From Achromobacter kerstersii (GTDB lineage Bacteria; Pseudomonadota; Gammaproteobacteria; Burkholderiales; Burkholderiaceae_B), in contig NZ_CADIJQ010000001.1 in assembly GCF_902859595.1 (NCBI RefSeq), positions 186,001-250,000 of the forward strand: DNA of 64,000 bases. Direction: 5' to 3'. Positions within the stretch are counted from its first letter, which is position 1; the number at the start of each line of letters is the position of its first letter. The translations under genes and the position numbers were made by a program. Positions 17,971 to 26,554 of the stretch are shown here, piece by piece. A model generated the notes under the pieces. The model worked only from the letters and a program-made list of their open reading frames with translations, made no database searches and had not been told where the DNA came from.

Positions 17971-19359
17971 TCAAAACTCTTCCAGGAACCGCATGCGGAA
18001 GCGGCGGCCCTTGATGTTGCTGTTGGACACCCGCGAAAACACCTGCTTGGCGATCTGGCGGTCAAGCGCCACATAGGAATTGAATTCCGTGATGTTGATC
18101 TTGCCGACTTGTTCGAACGTCAGGCCGCCATCACCCGTCAGCGCGCCCAGCAGGTCGCCCGGACGCAGCTTGTCTTTCTTGCCGCCCTGAATGCACAGCG
18201 TCACCATCGGCGCGCGCAACGGGCGGTCGGCCTTGGGCTTGAGCGACTTGATGTCGCCCCACTTCAAGGGCGAGCCCTGGTATTGCTCAACCAGGTTGGC
18301 CCAACGCATTTCATCGGGCGAGCACAGGCTTAGCGCCAAGCCCTTTTGATCACCGCGGCCGCTGCGGCCGATGCGGTGCACGTGGACTTCGGTGTCTTTC
18401 GTGACGTCCACGTTGATGACCGCGCCCAGGTTCTGGATGTCCAGGCCACGCGCCGCCACGTCGGTGGCGACCAGCACGGCGCAGCTTTGGTTGGCGAACT
18501 GGATCAGGATTTCATCGCGTTCCCGTTGTTCAAGATCGCCGTTCAGTGCTTGCGCGCTGATGCCGTCGGCTTGCAGGCGTTCAACCAGGTCATGGCTGCG
18601 AATCTTGGTATTGCAGAACGCCAGCGTGGACACGGGGCGGAAATGCGCCAGCAGACGGGCTACCGAGTCCAGACGGTCTTTGCCGTCGATCTCGTAGAAG
18701 ATCTGTTCGATGCGGCTGGCGTCGTGCTGCGCTTCCACCTTGACCTCGGCGGGGTTGCGCAAAAAGCGCGCGCTGAGCTTGCGGATATTGTCGGGGTAGG
18801 TGGCCGAGAACAGCAGCGTCTGGCGCTTGGTGGGGCAGTGCGAAGCAATGGCCACGATGTCATCGTAGAAACCCATGTCGACCATGCGGTCGGCTTCGTC
18901 CAGCACCAGCGTCGTCAGGCCAGCCAGGTCCAGGCTGCCGCGGTCCAGGTGGTCTTGAATGCGGCCGGGCGTACCCACCACCAGATGCGCACCGCGCGCT
19001 AGCGATTCCGCTTGCGGGCGGGCGGCTGCGCCGCCGCACAAGGTCAGGATCTTGACGTTCGGAATCAGGCGCGCCAGACGGCGCAGTTCTTGCGCGACCT
19101 GGTCAGCCAGTTCGCGCGTGGGGCACACCAGCAGCGCCTGTGGCGTCAGTTGGGTGGTGTCCAGCTTTTGCAGCACGCCCAGGCCGAACGCCGCGGTCTT
19201 GCCGCTGCCGGTCTTGGCTTGCGCAATGATGTCGCGGCCTTCCAGGATAAGCGGCAGGCTTTGCGCCTGGATGGGCGTCATTTGCTCGAACCCCAGGCTT
19301 TGCAGGTTGTCGAGCAGGGCGGGCAAGAGGGGCAGGGTGGAGAAGGGCGTGTTGGTCAC
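17971..19359 (-). CDS. dbpA: ATP-dependent RNA helicase DbpA
   Basis: A 462-residue DEAD-box helicase. Motifs in order: Q motif MTPIQAQSLP, Walker A AKTGSGKT, PTRELA, DEAD within LVLDEADRMVD, SAT, ATDVAARGLD and HRIGRSGR. The C-terminal DbpA RNA-binding domain contains TLCIQGGKKDKLRPGDLLGALTGDGGL, the part that recognises hairpin 92 of 23S rRNA. DbpA acts in late 50S ribosome assembly. I prefer the GTG at 19359 (VTNTPFSTLPLLPALL), which aligns with E. coli MTAFSTLNVL; the frame is open to an ATG at 19452, but those residues have no counterpart. Confidence 0.92.
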   Translation of the reverse strand: MTNTPFSTLPLLPALLDNLQSLGFEQMTPIQAQSLPLILEGRDIIAQAKTGSGKTAAFGLGVLQKLDTTQLTPQALLVCPTRELADQVAQELRRLARLIPNVKILTLCGGAAARPQAESLARGAHLVVGTPGRIQDHLDRGSLDLAGLTTLVLDEADRMVDMGFYDDIVAIASHCPTKRQTLLFSATYPDNIRKLSARFLRNPAEVKVEAQHDASRIEQIFYEIDGKDRLDSVARLLAHFRPVSTLAFCNTKIRSHDLVERLQADGISAQALNGDLEQRERDEILIQFANQSCAVLVATDVAARGLDIQNLGAVINVDVTKDTEVHVHRIGRSGRGDQKGLALSLCSPDEMRWANLVEQYQGSPLKWGDIKSLKPKADRPLRAPMVTLCIQGGKKDKLRPGDLLGALTGDGGLTFEQVGKINITEFNSYVALDRQIAKQVFSRVSNSNIKGRRFRMRFLEEF

Positions 19360-19488
19360 AATAGGGCGGATCGCAAAAACCGCGAAAAACTGAGTCGACC
19401 GACAGTGTAATCCCTGAGTTGCTTTCGCCGTCGCACGCGTCCGCGTCGGCATGCAATACCCGCGTATGGGGAAAATAATTAGGGACGC

Positions 19489-19577
19489 AATAAGGGGGCG
19501 TCGATAGGGGGCGTAATAAGGGGGGGCGTCAATAGGGGGGCGTCAATAAGGACGTCTTCCATAGTAAGGACGTCTTC
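19489..19577. repeat. Degenerate tandem repeat, ~14-bp unit AATAAGGGGGCGTC
   Basis: About five to six imperfect head-to-tail copies of AATAAGGGGGCGTC fill the gap between dbpA and the IclR gene. They decay into two copies of TAAGGACGTCTTCCA. They lie just beyond the 3' end of the minus-strand IclR gene and before dbpA. No protein or RNA gene is evident here. Confidence 0.65.
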
Positions 19578-19633
19578 CACAAGTACGCCTTCAGCAGGGC
19601 GCCCTCAGCCAGCGCGGCGCCATTCCGGCTGCG

Positions 19634-20401
19634 TCAGTCCGTATCCGCTTGCGGCTCGTACGTGCCGGCCAGCGCTTGGGCAGCCTCTTGCATGCGCGGC
19701 AACCAGGCCCGCGCGCCATCGATCGACAAGCGCGCAACCGGTGCATGCAAGGCTACGGCAGCAATCACCCGCGTGCCATGCAGAATCGGCACCGCCATGC
19801 ACACGATGCCCAGCAGAAATTCTTCGCGGTCAAAGCTTGCGCCTTCTTTCTTGATCGTGCGCAGTTCGTATTCCAGCGATGCCACCTCGCACAAGGTGTT
19901 GGGCGTATAGCGGGGCAAGGGGGCGGCCGCCAGCAGACGGGCGCGCGCTTCGCGCCGCATGTGCGCCAGAAACAGCTTGCCGCTGGCCGAGCAATGCAGC
20001 GGCACGCGTGACCCGGTCTGTAGGTTCACACGCAGCGGCCACGCGGTTTCCACACGATCCAGATAGATGACCTCGTCGCCATCCAGCATCGTGCAGTTGC
20101 AGGTTTCGCCGATCTCATCGACCAGGCTGTCCAGAATGCGATGGCGTTCGCCGCGCAGCGGGGAATTCAGCAGCGTCTCGCGCGCCAATGCGCTGAGCCG
20201 CGGGCCGCTGACGTAGCTTTTGCCGGCAGGCTCGCGCAGCAGCATGCCGGCGTCGACCAGACGCGTCAGGATGCGCAGCACCGACGGTTTGGGCAAGCCG
20301 GTGGCGTCGGTCAAGGCGGCCAACGACACGGGGCTTTCAGATCGGGCGACCTGTTCCAGCAAGGTCAACGCCCGCAAGGCGGCAGAGGATTCGTCTTTCA
20401 T
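19634..20401 (-). CDS. IclR family transcriptional regulator
   Basis: A 255-residue regulator: N-terminal winged helix (ALRALTLLEQVARSESPVSLAALTDATGLPKPSVLRILTRL, residues 7-50) and a C-terminal IclR effector domain with NCTMLDGDEVIYLDRVET and LHCSASGKLFLAHM, the usual ligand-binding loop region. IclR proteins often control aromatic-acid catabolism. It lies next to the GntR gene and the aromatic cluster and is co-directional with GntR, so it may take part in control of that cluster. The effector is unknown. Confidence 0.87.
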   Translation of the reverse strand: MKDESSAALRALTLLEQVARSESPVSLAALTDATGLPKPSVLRILTRLVDAGMLLREPAGKSYVSGPRLSALARETLLNSPLRGERHRILDSLVDEIGETCNCTMLDGDEVIYLDRVETAWPLRVNLQTGSRVPLHCSASGKLFLAHMRREARARLLAAAPLPRYTPNTLCEVASLEYELRTIKKEGASFDREEFLLGIVCMAVPILHGTRVIAAVALHAPVARLSIDGARAWLPRMQEAAQALAGTYEPQADTD

Positions 20402-20442
20402 CTTTCAGGGTTTGAAAGTGATCGGATGGGGGAGCAGACAAC

Positions 20443-21174
20443 TCACGCGCCATCATCGCCCAGCAACGGCCGCGCGCATAGTGCGCCACGCAAAGACTCC
20501 AGCAGCACCCGCTTGTTTTCCCGGCTGCGATACGCGTGTTCGCGCATCAGGTTTTCGGCGCGCACGGCTTCGCGCCGGGTGATGGCGCGCAGCAGGTCTT
20601 CATGATCGGCTTGCGCGCGCAGCACAAACGGCGTTTCCAGCAGCGACGGGGTAGACGGCAGCGTCAGCGCGGCGGGGCCGGCAAGCGGGGTCTTGTTGTT
20701 GTGCTCCAGTGCGGACAGCAGGGCGCGATTGCCGGCGGCTTCGCACAGAATCTCGTGGAACCGGCGGTTGATCTGGCCCCAGGCGCGCGCGTCCACCGTG
20801 GTGTTGGGGTCGCGGCGGGCGGGCGCCAGCAAGGCGCGTCCTTCCTCTACCGCTTCCGACAGCGCGTCCAGCACGTCTTGGGGTGCGCCGCGTTCCGCTA
20901 GCAGGCGGGCGGCCATGCCTTCGAGCACGCCGCGCACATCCACGGCGTCGCCAATCTCTTCCACCGTGAAGGCGCGAACCCGGAACCCCCGCGAAGGCAG
21001 GCGTTCAAGCAGGCCTTCCTTTTCCAGCTCGGTCAGCGCAATGCGCAGCGGCGTGCGTGACACGCCCAGGCGCGCGGAAAACTGCAATTCCACGACGCGT
21101 TCCCCGGGCTGCAACGCACCGGAAAGCACCATGTCCCGAAGTTCGGAAATAACTTTGTCGATCTGAGCTGCCAT
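20443..21174 (-). CDS. GntR family regulator, FCD/FadR subfamily
   Basis: A 243-residue regulator with a GntR winged helix (ISELRDMVLSGALQPGERV... LGVSRTPLRIALTELEKEGLLERLPSRGFRV, residues 8-68) and an all-helical FCD effector domain (VDVRGVLEGMAARLLAERG onward; conserved NRRFHEILCEAAGN). FCD proteins bind small organic acids. It is divergent from the FAH-led aromatic operon, and several TTGCATGCAA boxes occupy the shared region, so it is the likely repressor of that operon and of itself. Confidence 0.88.
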   Translation of the reverse strand: MAAQIDKVISELRDMVLSGALQPGERVVELQFSARLGVSRTPLRIALTELEKEGLLERLPSRGFRVRAFTVEEIGDAVDVRGVLEGMAARLLAERGAPQDVLDALSEAVEEGRALLAPARRDPNTTVDARAWGQINRRFHEILCEAAGNRALLSALEHNNKTPLAGPAALTLPSTPSLLETPFVLRAQADHEDLLRAITRREAVRAENLMREHAYRSRENKRVLLESLRGALCARPLLGDDGA

Positions 21175-21226
21175 AGCGTGGCGTGGGCTGAAGATTGTCT
21201 GAAAGGGCTCCCAGTGTACCTAGAAA

Positions 21227-21364
21227 ATTGCATGCAATAAGCCAAAAAATAGATCTTCCTGTCTTGCGATTTATCAAAATTGCATGCAATAATTCGGAAA
21301 AACAGCGGTACTAGGCGTTTTAAGCCTGGTAATGCATGCAAAGACGCAAGCCATTGCATGCCAT
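21227..21364. promoter_or_regulatory. Palindromic operator array ATTGCATGCAAT in the gntR/FAH divergent region
   Basis: Perfect 12-bp palindromes ATTGCATGCAAT occur at 21227-21238 and 21279-21290, with centres 52 bp apart (about five helical turns). Related sites follow at 21333-21340 (TGCATGCA) and 21353-21364 (ATTGCATGCCAT). FadR-type GntR dimers bind short palindromes of this kind. The array spans the region controlling both genes, consistent with looping or cooperative binding. Confidence 0.7.
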
Positions 21365-21388
21365 TGAGCCGAAAGCACAGGAGACAAC

Positions 21389-22252
21389 ATGAAGCTCATC
21401 AGCTTCGTAGAGGCAGGCCGCCCCGGTTGGGGCGTGGTGCGTGATACCGACGTCGTGGTGCTGACCCAGGTCTGGCCCGACGTGATGACGGCATTGACCG
21501 CGGGCGTGGACCAGATTGCGCAAGCGGCCGACGCGCCGGGCGTGCCCTGTACGCCCTTGGCCGGCCTGCAATGGCTGCCGCCCATCCCCGCGCCGCGCAA
21601 GATTCTTTGCGTGGGCCTGAATTACGGACGGCATGTGGCCGAAGCAGGACGTGAACTGCCGGCGCACCCGTCTTTGTTCGCCCGCTTTGCGGACAGCCTG
21701 GTCGGGCACCGCGAACCCGTCTGGAAGCCGCGCGCCTCCGACAGGTTTGATTACGAAGGCGAACTGGCCGTCGTCATCGGCCGGGGCGGACGCCACATTC
21801 CCGCAAGCGATGCGCTGTCGCACGTGGCTGGCTACACCTGTATGGCCGAGAACTCGGTGCGTGACTTTCAAAAGCACAACGCGCAGGTCACGCCGGGCAA
21901 GAACTTCGAGCGCAGTGGCGCGATTGGCCCTTGGCTGGTCACGGCGGACGACATTGGCGACCCCGCGCGGCTACGCGTCATCAGCCGCTTGAACGGCGAA
22001 GTGATGCAAGACGGCGACGTGTCCGACCTGATCTTCCCCATCCCTGAACTGATTGCCTACATCAGCACGTTCACGCCGCTGTCTCCGGGCGACGTCATCG
22101 CAACCGGCACGCCGGAAGGCGTGGGCTCCAGCCGCAAGCCGCCGCGCTTCATGGCTGCCGGCGACACGCTGGAAGTCGAGATTCCCGGCATCGGAACGCT
22201 GATCAACACGGTGGCGGACGAACCCGCCCAACAAGGAGCTGCGCATGGCTGA
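21389..22252 (+). CDS. Fumarylacetoacetate hydrolase family protein
   Basis: A 287-residue FAH-fold enzyme. The variable N-terminal part (MKLISFVEAGRPGWGVVRD) is followed by the catalytic domain with ILCVGLNYGRHVAEAG, the metal-ligand stretch RFDYEGELAVVIGRGGRHI, ENSVRDFQ and DVIATGTPEGVG. The family cleaves C-C bonds in beta-diketo acids such as fumarylpyruvate, or decarboxylates/isomerises ring-cleavage products. As first gene of the operon with a ring-cleaving cupin, it probably hydrolyses the ring-opened product. GGAGAC before the ATG is a good ribosome site. Overlaps the next gene by 8 bp. Confidence 0.87.
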   Translation: MKLISFVEAGRPGWGVVRDTDVVVLTQVWPDVMTALTAGVDQIAQAADAPGVPCTPLAGLQWLPPIPAPRKILCVGLNYGRHVAEAGRELPAHPSLFARFADSLVGHREPVWKPRASDRFDYEGELAVVIGRGGRHIPASDALSHVAGYTCMAENSVRDFQKHNAQVTPGKNFERSGAIGPWLVTADDIGDPARLRVISRLNGEVMQDGDVSDLIFPIPELIAYISTFTPLSPGDVIATGTPEGVGSSRKPPRFMAAGDTLEVEIPGIGTLINTVADEPAQQGAAHG

Positions 22253-23243
22253 CGCGCTGCGGTATCTGACGGAACGGGACGTAGTCTCGGTGCTGAACAT
22301 CCATCGCGCCATTGATGCGCTGCAAGACATGCTGGTGGCGCAAGCCCGCGACCAGGCGCGCAACCTGCCCAAAACGCTGGCCACATGGGGCGACGGCAGC
22401 TCCATGCATGCATTGGGTTCCGTGCAGACGGGCGAGGGCGGGTACGCCGGGTTCAAAACCTGGGTGCACACGAAGGCGGGCGGCGGCTCGTTGTTCAGTT
22501 TGTTCGATGCGGCCACGGGCGCCTTGCGCGCCATTATCGAAGCGCGTGCGCTGGGCATGTTGCGCACGGCGGCCATCAGCGGCGTCGCCACGCGAGCGCT
22601 GGCTCCGCAAGACGCAACGCGCGCTGCGCTGGTCGGCACCGGCCCGCAAGCGGTCACGCAATTGGCGGCCTTGGCCGCGGTGCGTGATTTGCGTCAGGTG
22701 CGGGTGTACAGCCCCACGCCGGAAAAGCGCCGCGCGTTCGTGGCGAGCGTGGCGGGCAAATATGCATTCGACGTCCAGGAGTCCCCCAGCCTGGAACACG
22801 CGTTGGCGGGCGCCGAGATCGTCACGCTGATCACGCGCGCGGTTGATCCTTTCGTGGAAGCGGCGCTGCTGGCGGGCTGCCGGCACCTGAACGCCGTGGG
22901 TGCGATCTTGCCGTCCAAGGCCGAGTTTGCGCAAGACGTGTTCACGCTGGCCGACCGCGTGGTGGTGGACGACCTGGAGAACGCGCGTAAAGGGTCGCGG
23001 GAACTGCGCGAACGCTATGGCGCCGACGGCGCGCCGTGGCCGGATGTCGCCGTGCTCGGCCAACTGCTGGCGCAAGGTGACGCGCGACCCCCTCAGGCGC
23101 GGCTGACGATCTTCAAGGGCATGGGCATGGGTTTGTCGGATCTGGCGATGGCGCGCGTGGTGTTTGAGCACGCACGCGAGCATGGCTTGGGTATCGAACT
23201 TCCTCCCCAAACCCGCGAAAACCTGCTGCTGGCGCAGCCCTGA
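22245..23243 (+). CDS. Ornithine cyclodeaminase / mu-crystallin family protein
   Basis: A 332-residue NAD(P)-dependent enzyme of the OCD/CRYM family. It has an N-terminal substrate domain (YAGFKTWVHTKAGGGSLFSLFDAATGALRAIIEAR, with the Lys and the typical LRAxxxA..LGMLRTAA segment) and a Rossmann domain with ALVGTGPQAVTQLAALAAVRDLRQVRVYS. Family members reduce or deaminate imino/amino acids (ornithine, alanine, pyrroline-2-carboxylate). Its start lies inside the FAH gene. An amine- or imine-handling step in an aromatic operon is unusual and may point to a nitrogen-bearing substrate. Confidence 0.85.
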   Translation: MADALRYLTERDVVSVLNIHRAIDALQDMLVAQARDQARNLPKTLATWGDGSSMHALGSVQTGEGGYAGFKTWVHTKAGGGSLFSLFDAATGALRAIIEARALGMLRTAAISGVATRALAPQDATRAALVGTGPQAVTQLAALAAVRDLRQVRVYSPTPEKRRAFVASVAGKYAFDVQESPSLEHALAGAEIVTLITRAVDPFVEAALLAGCRHLNAVGAILPSKAEFAQDVFTLADRVVVDDLENARKGSRELRERYGADGAPWPDVAVLGQLLAQGDARPPQARLTIFKGMGMGLSDLAMARVVFEHAREHGLGIELPPQTRENLLLAQP

Positions 23244-23303
23244 ACCGCATTCAATCAACAAGACACAGCCGGCCGGCAGCGCTGGCGGCAAGAGGAGACA
23301 AGC

Positions 23304-24404
23304 ATGTTCGTGGATATCAGCGGGGCCGCGCCTCGCGAACAAAACAAGTGGCCGTCGATCGTGATCCCGAAAGAGGATATTGATCTGGAAATCGCGCGGC
23401 TGATCGACGCGCCCCGACCGGACAACGGCCGCCGCGCGTCGCTGATTACCCACCCCGAGGCGACCGCGCCGGGCTTGGGTCTGGCGCCCGGCACGGACGT
23501 CACCATCAATGTGGTGAACCCCGGCGAACGCACCTACAACCTGCGCAAGAACTCCAACATGCTGGAAATCTGTATCAGCGGGGAAGGGGTGGCTACGGTG
23601 GCGGGCCGCGATATCCGGGTGGGGCATTGGGACGTCTGGAACACGCCCGCGATGCAGGTGCATTCGTACCGCAATGACGGCAAGACGCCGTGGGTGCGTT
23701 TGTCGTATTCCAACGCGCCGCTGCTGGAAAAGCTGGAGATCCATTACGTTGAAGAGTTCGACGGCGCCGTGCCACCGGCGGATGCGAACACCCAGCCCGT
23801 ACCGGCCCGCGCACCCGACGCCGCCCGTTCGCGCGACCTGGCCCTGCGCGAACAGATCACGCCCGAGGGCGCCTGGCTGATGGGCTACGAGTGGCTGATA
23901 GATATCGACGTGCTGGAATCGAAAGCGCTGCATTGGCCCTGGGAGGCCGTGTCGCGCTATTTGCCCACCGTGGAAGACATGGCGCGCGGCTACAACGGCC
24001 GCCGTCTCTTCGTGCTGTACAACCCGGCGACCGAACGCCGTATCGGCACCACGCACAGTTTCTTCGCCACGATTTCGTCGTCGCCGCCCGACAACCACCA
24101 CGTGCCGCACCGCCATAGTTCGTCGGCCATCAATTACTACCTGCGCGGCAACGGTTACAGCAAGGTCAACGGCACCCGGCTGGACTGGAAGGCGGGCGAC
24201 TTGATTCTGTCTGCGCCCGGCTGGGCCATGCACTCGCATCACTCTGGCACGGAAACCACGTCTGCCCTGACGGTGCAAGACCACCCGCTGCAAATCGCCA
24301 TGGAATCGCTGATCTGGCAGGAGCGCATGCAGGAACCCATTCTGGCGCTGGGCAGCCAGAGCGGCTTTGAAAGCAACCGCGCGCAGTTGGCCGCGGCGTC
24401 CTGA
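23304..24404 (+). CDS. Bicupin ring-cleavage dioxygenase-like protein (gentisate dioxygenase superfamily)
   Basis: A 366-residue protein with two cupin barrels. The N-terminal barrel (about residues 60-135: INVVNPGERTYNLRKNSNML ... GEGVATVAGRDIRVGHWDVW) has no His-x-His pair. The C-terminal barrel (about 255-330) has PDNHHVPHRHSSSAINYYLRG and GDLILSAPGWAMHSHHSG, matching cupin motifs 1 and 2 with the Fe-binding histidines. In characterised gentisate 1,2-dioxygenases the metal sits in the N-terminal barrel, so the layout here is reversed. Placement next to a salicylate-5-hydroxylase-like system suggests cleavage of a gentisate-like or aminated diphenol. GAGGAGA ribosome site. Confidence 0.75.
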   Translation: MFVDISGAAPREQNKWPSIVIPKEDIDLEIARLIDAPRPDNGRRASLITHPEATAPGLGLAPGTDVTINVVNPGERTYNLRKNSNMLEICISGEGVATVAGRDIRVGHWDVWNTPAMQVHSYRNDGKTPWVRLSYSNAPLLEKLEIHYVEEFDGAVPPADANTQPVPARAPDAARSRDLALREQITPEGAWLMGYEWLIDIDVLESKALHWPWEAVSRYLPTVEDMARGYNGRRLFVLYNPATERRIGTTHSFFATISSSPPDNHHVPHRHSSSAINYYLRGNGYSKVNGTRLDWKAGDLILSAPGWAMHSHHSGTETTSALTVQDHPLQIAMESLIWQERMQEPILALGSQSGFESNRAQLAAAS

Positions 24405-24448
24405 GCGCCTTCCGGCCCCGTTCACACGCATTGATATCTGGATTCCCC

Positions 24449-24940
24449 ATGACCTTGATTGAACTGTCCGACGCCCCGGCATTGCGCGCGCAACTGCGGG
24501 ATTTCTACGACGACTACGCCTACTGCCTGGACGAAGGCCGGCTGGAGGAGTGGCCCGATTTCTTCACCGAAGACTGTCACTACCGCGTGCTCTCGCGCGA
24601 AAACCACGACGCCGGCCTGCCGCTGGGCCTGATCTATTGCATGAACAAGAACATGGTGCGCGACCGCGTCACGGCGCTGCGCGAGACCACGATGTTCGAG
24701 CCGCGTTCGCTGCGCCACTTCATCAGCGGCGTGCGCGTCATGGAATTGCAGGGCGACCACATCGTGTCGCAGGCCAACTTCGCCGTGATGGAGTCGCTGT
24801 CTGACCGCGAGCCCACCTTGAATATGGTGGGCCGCTATCTGGATGTGCTGCGCGTGACGCCCGACGGCCTGTTGCTGAGCCGCCGCGACTGCGTCTACGA
24901 CAACTACCGCGTGCGCACCTCGCTGATCGTTCCCATCTGA
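24449..24940 (+). CDS. Aromatic-ring-hydroxylating oxygenase, small (beta) subunit
   Basis: A 163-residue SnoaL/NTF2-fold protein of the ring-hydroxylating oxygenase beta family: AQLRDFYDDYAYCLDEGRLEEWPDFFTEDCHYRVLSREN, then RDRVTALRETTMFEPRSLRHFISG, and the C-terminal LLSRRDCVYDNYRVRTSLIVPI. It forms the structural trimer under the alpha subunits. Gene order small-then-large is reversed relative to many clusters. The ATG at 24449 starts MTLIELSD; an upstream in-frame TTG is less likely. Confidence 0.9.
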   Translation: MTLIELSDAPALRAQLRDFYDDYAYCLDEGRLEEWPDFFTEDCHYRVLSRENHDAGLPLGLIYCMNKNMVRDRVTALRETTMFEPRSLRHFISGVRVMELQGDHIVSQANFAVMESLSDREPTLNMVGRYLDVLRVTPDGLLLSRRDCVYDNYRVRTSLIVPI

Positions 24941-24962
24941 ATCCGCTGCAAGGAAACCCGTC

Positions 24963-26231
24963 ATGACCTGTTCCGATTCCGCCGTGCTGGACACGCCTGC
25001 CGCGGCCCCCATTCATCTTGAACGCCGCTGGCCCAAAGAGGGCTACACGCGCATCCCCAACTGGGTCTACACGGACCCGGCCATCTTCCAAAAGGAAATG
25101 GATGTGTTCTTTGCCGGCCAGACCTGGAACTACGTGGGCCTGGAATGCGAAGTGCCCGAGACCGGTTGCTACAAGCGCAACTGGATCGGCAACCGCCCGG
25201 TGGTGATGGTGCGCACCGAAACCGGCGAGGTCAATGTGCTGGAGAACCGCTGCGCGCATCGCGGCGCGCAGATCTGCTGGCAAAACACGGGGCGCGTGAC
25301 GGACTTCACCTGCCCGTATCACCAATGGAATTACGACCTGCACGGCAACCTGCAAGGCGTGCCGTTCCGTCGCGGCGCGATGGGCAAAGGCGGCATGCCG
25401 AAGGACTTCGACCCCAAGCAGAACGGCATTCGCAAGCTGCGCAGCGTGAACCGGGGCGGCTCGATCTGGGCCACGTTCTCGGAAGAGGCGCCCAGCTTTG
25501 AAGACTATTGCGGCGCGGAAGTGCTGGCCGAGATCGATCACATGTTGCCGGGCAAGCCGCTCAAGCTGCTGGGCTATAGCCGCCAGCTGATTCCCAGCAA
25601 CTGGAAGATGTACCTGGAGAATCTGAAGGACCCGTACCACGCCACCTTGCTGCACACGTTCTACATCACCTTCGGGTTATGGCGCGCGGATTCGAAGTCG
25701 GAATGCATTCCCACTGGCGGCGGCGCGCATAGCGTCATGGTGTCGCACAACGAAGGCAAGAAGAAGACCGAAGCCACCACGGAAATGAGCCGCTTTCGTG
25801 ACGACCTGGAACTGCTGGACCTGGAAACCGTGACGCCGCGCGCCGAGTTCAACCGGGGCCGGGTGGGGGGCGCGTGGGTGTTTCCCGCCGCCCAATTCGG
25901 CATCCAGGCCAATTCGCTGAAGACCCGCCACGTCATCCCGCGCAGCCCGACCGAGCACGAACTGGTGTTCACCTATTACGGCTACGAGGACGACGACGAG
26001 GAAATGACCCGCCTGCGGCTCAAGCACGCCAACCTGTTGGGGCCGGCCGGCTTTGTGTCGATGGACGACAGCGAAATGCTGAACCAGGTGCAGATCGGCG
26101 TGACGGGTTACCCCGAGGCGCGCGGCATCGTCGAGATGGGCGGCCGCGACACGGAACCTGCCGACTACATGGTGACCGAAGTGCTGATCCGGTCGTTCTA
26201 CGACTACTACCGCAAGGCGATGGGGCTCTGA
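24963..26231 (+). CDS. Rieske ring-hydroxylating oxygenase, large (alpha) subunit, salicylate-5-hydroxylase-like
   Basis: A 422-residue catalytic subunit. Rieske cluster ligands: CAHRG near residue 95 and CPYHQWNY near 117. The mononuclear-iron site ENLKDPYHATLLH supplies the bridging Asp and two His, with a distal acidic residue in VSMDDSEM. Sequence landmarks shared with NagG (salicylate 5-hydroxylase), recalled from memory, include LQGVPFRRG, GGMPKDF, TFGLWRAD, GYEDDDEE and NLLGPAGFVS. The expected reaction is 5-hydroxylation (or dihydroxylation) of a salicylate- or anthranilate-like acid. It needs the ferredoxin and reductase encoded next. AAGGAAA ribosome site. Confidence 0.88.
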   Translation: MTCSDSAVLDTPAAAPIHLERRWPKEGYTRIPNWVYTDPAIFQKEMDVFFAGQTWNYVGLECEVPETGCYKRNWIGNRPVVMVRTETGEVNVLENRCAHRGAQICWQNTGRVTDFTCPYHQWNYDLHGNLQGVPFRRGAMGKGGMPKDFDPKQNGIRKLRSVNRGGSIWATFSEEAPSFEDYCGAEVLAEIDHMLPGKPLKLLGYSRQLIPSNWKMYLENLKDPYHATLLHTFYITFGLWRADSKSECIPTGGGAHSVMVSHNEGKKKTEATTEMSRFRDDLELLDLETVTPRAEFNRGRVGGAWVFPAAQFGIQANSLKTRHVIPRSPTEHELVFTYYGYEDDDEEMTRLRLKHANLLGPAGFVSMDDSEMLNQVQIGVTGYPEARGIVEMGGRDTEPADYMVTEVLIRSFYDYYRKAMGL

Positions 26232-26233
26232 TC

Positions 26234-26554
26234 ATGGACATCTGGAAACCCGTTGCCTTGGTGACGGACATCTCGCCGGATACCGGCACGCTGCGAGTCG
26301 TGCATGAAGGTGAAGGCGTCTGCCTGTACGACTTGCAGGGCGAAATCTGCGCCACCCAAGACCGCTGCCCCCACGGCAACGCCAGCCTTGCCGACGGCTA
26401 TCTGGAAGACGGCACCATCGAGTGCCCGTTGCACCAGGGCGTCTTCGACATCCGTACCGGCAAGCCGCAATGCCCGCCGGTCACAACCGACCTGCGCCGT
26501 TACGAGGTGCGGGTCGAAGCCGACACGGTGTATCTGAAGGCGGAGGCCGCGTGA
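26234..26554 (+). CDS. Rieske-type [2Fe-2S] ferredoxin
   Basis: A 106-residue electron carrier for the oxygenase. The Rieske ligands are seen in CPHGNASLADG and CPLHQGVFDIRTG (Cys-x-His and Cys-x-x-His), about residues 44-65. The start lies 2 bp after the alpha-subunit stop, and its TGA overlaps the GTG of the reductase (GTGA), so expression is tightly coupled. This is a separate bacterial Rieske ferredoxin, as in naphthalene/biphenyl systems. Confidence 0.92.
   Translation: MDIWKPVALVTDISPDTGTLRVVHEGEGVCLYDLQGEICATQDRCPHGNASLADGYLEDGTIECPLHQGVFDIRTGKPQCPPVTTDLRRYEVRVEADTVYLKAEAA

Noticed and set aside
22203-24482. 759-codon minus-strand open frame across the OCD and cupin genes
   Set aside because: It has an Arg/His/Gln-rich composition with no domain, and runs antisense to two clear enzymes. 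Typical of high-GC shadow frames.
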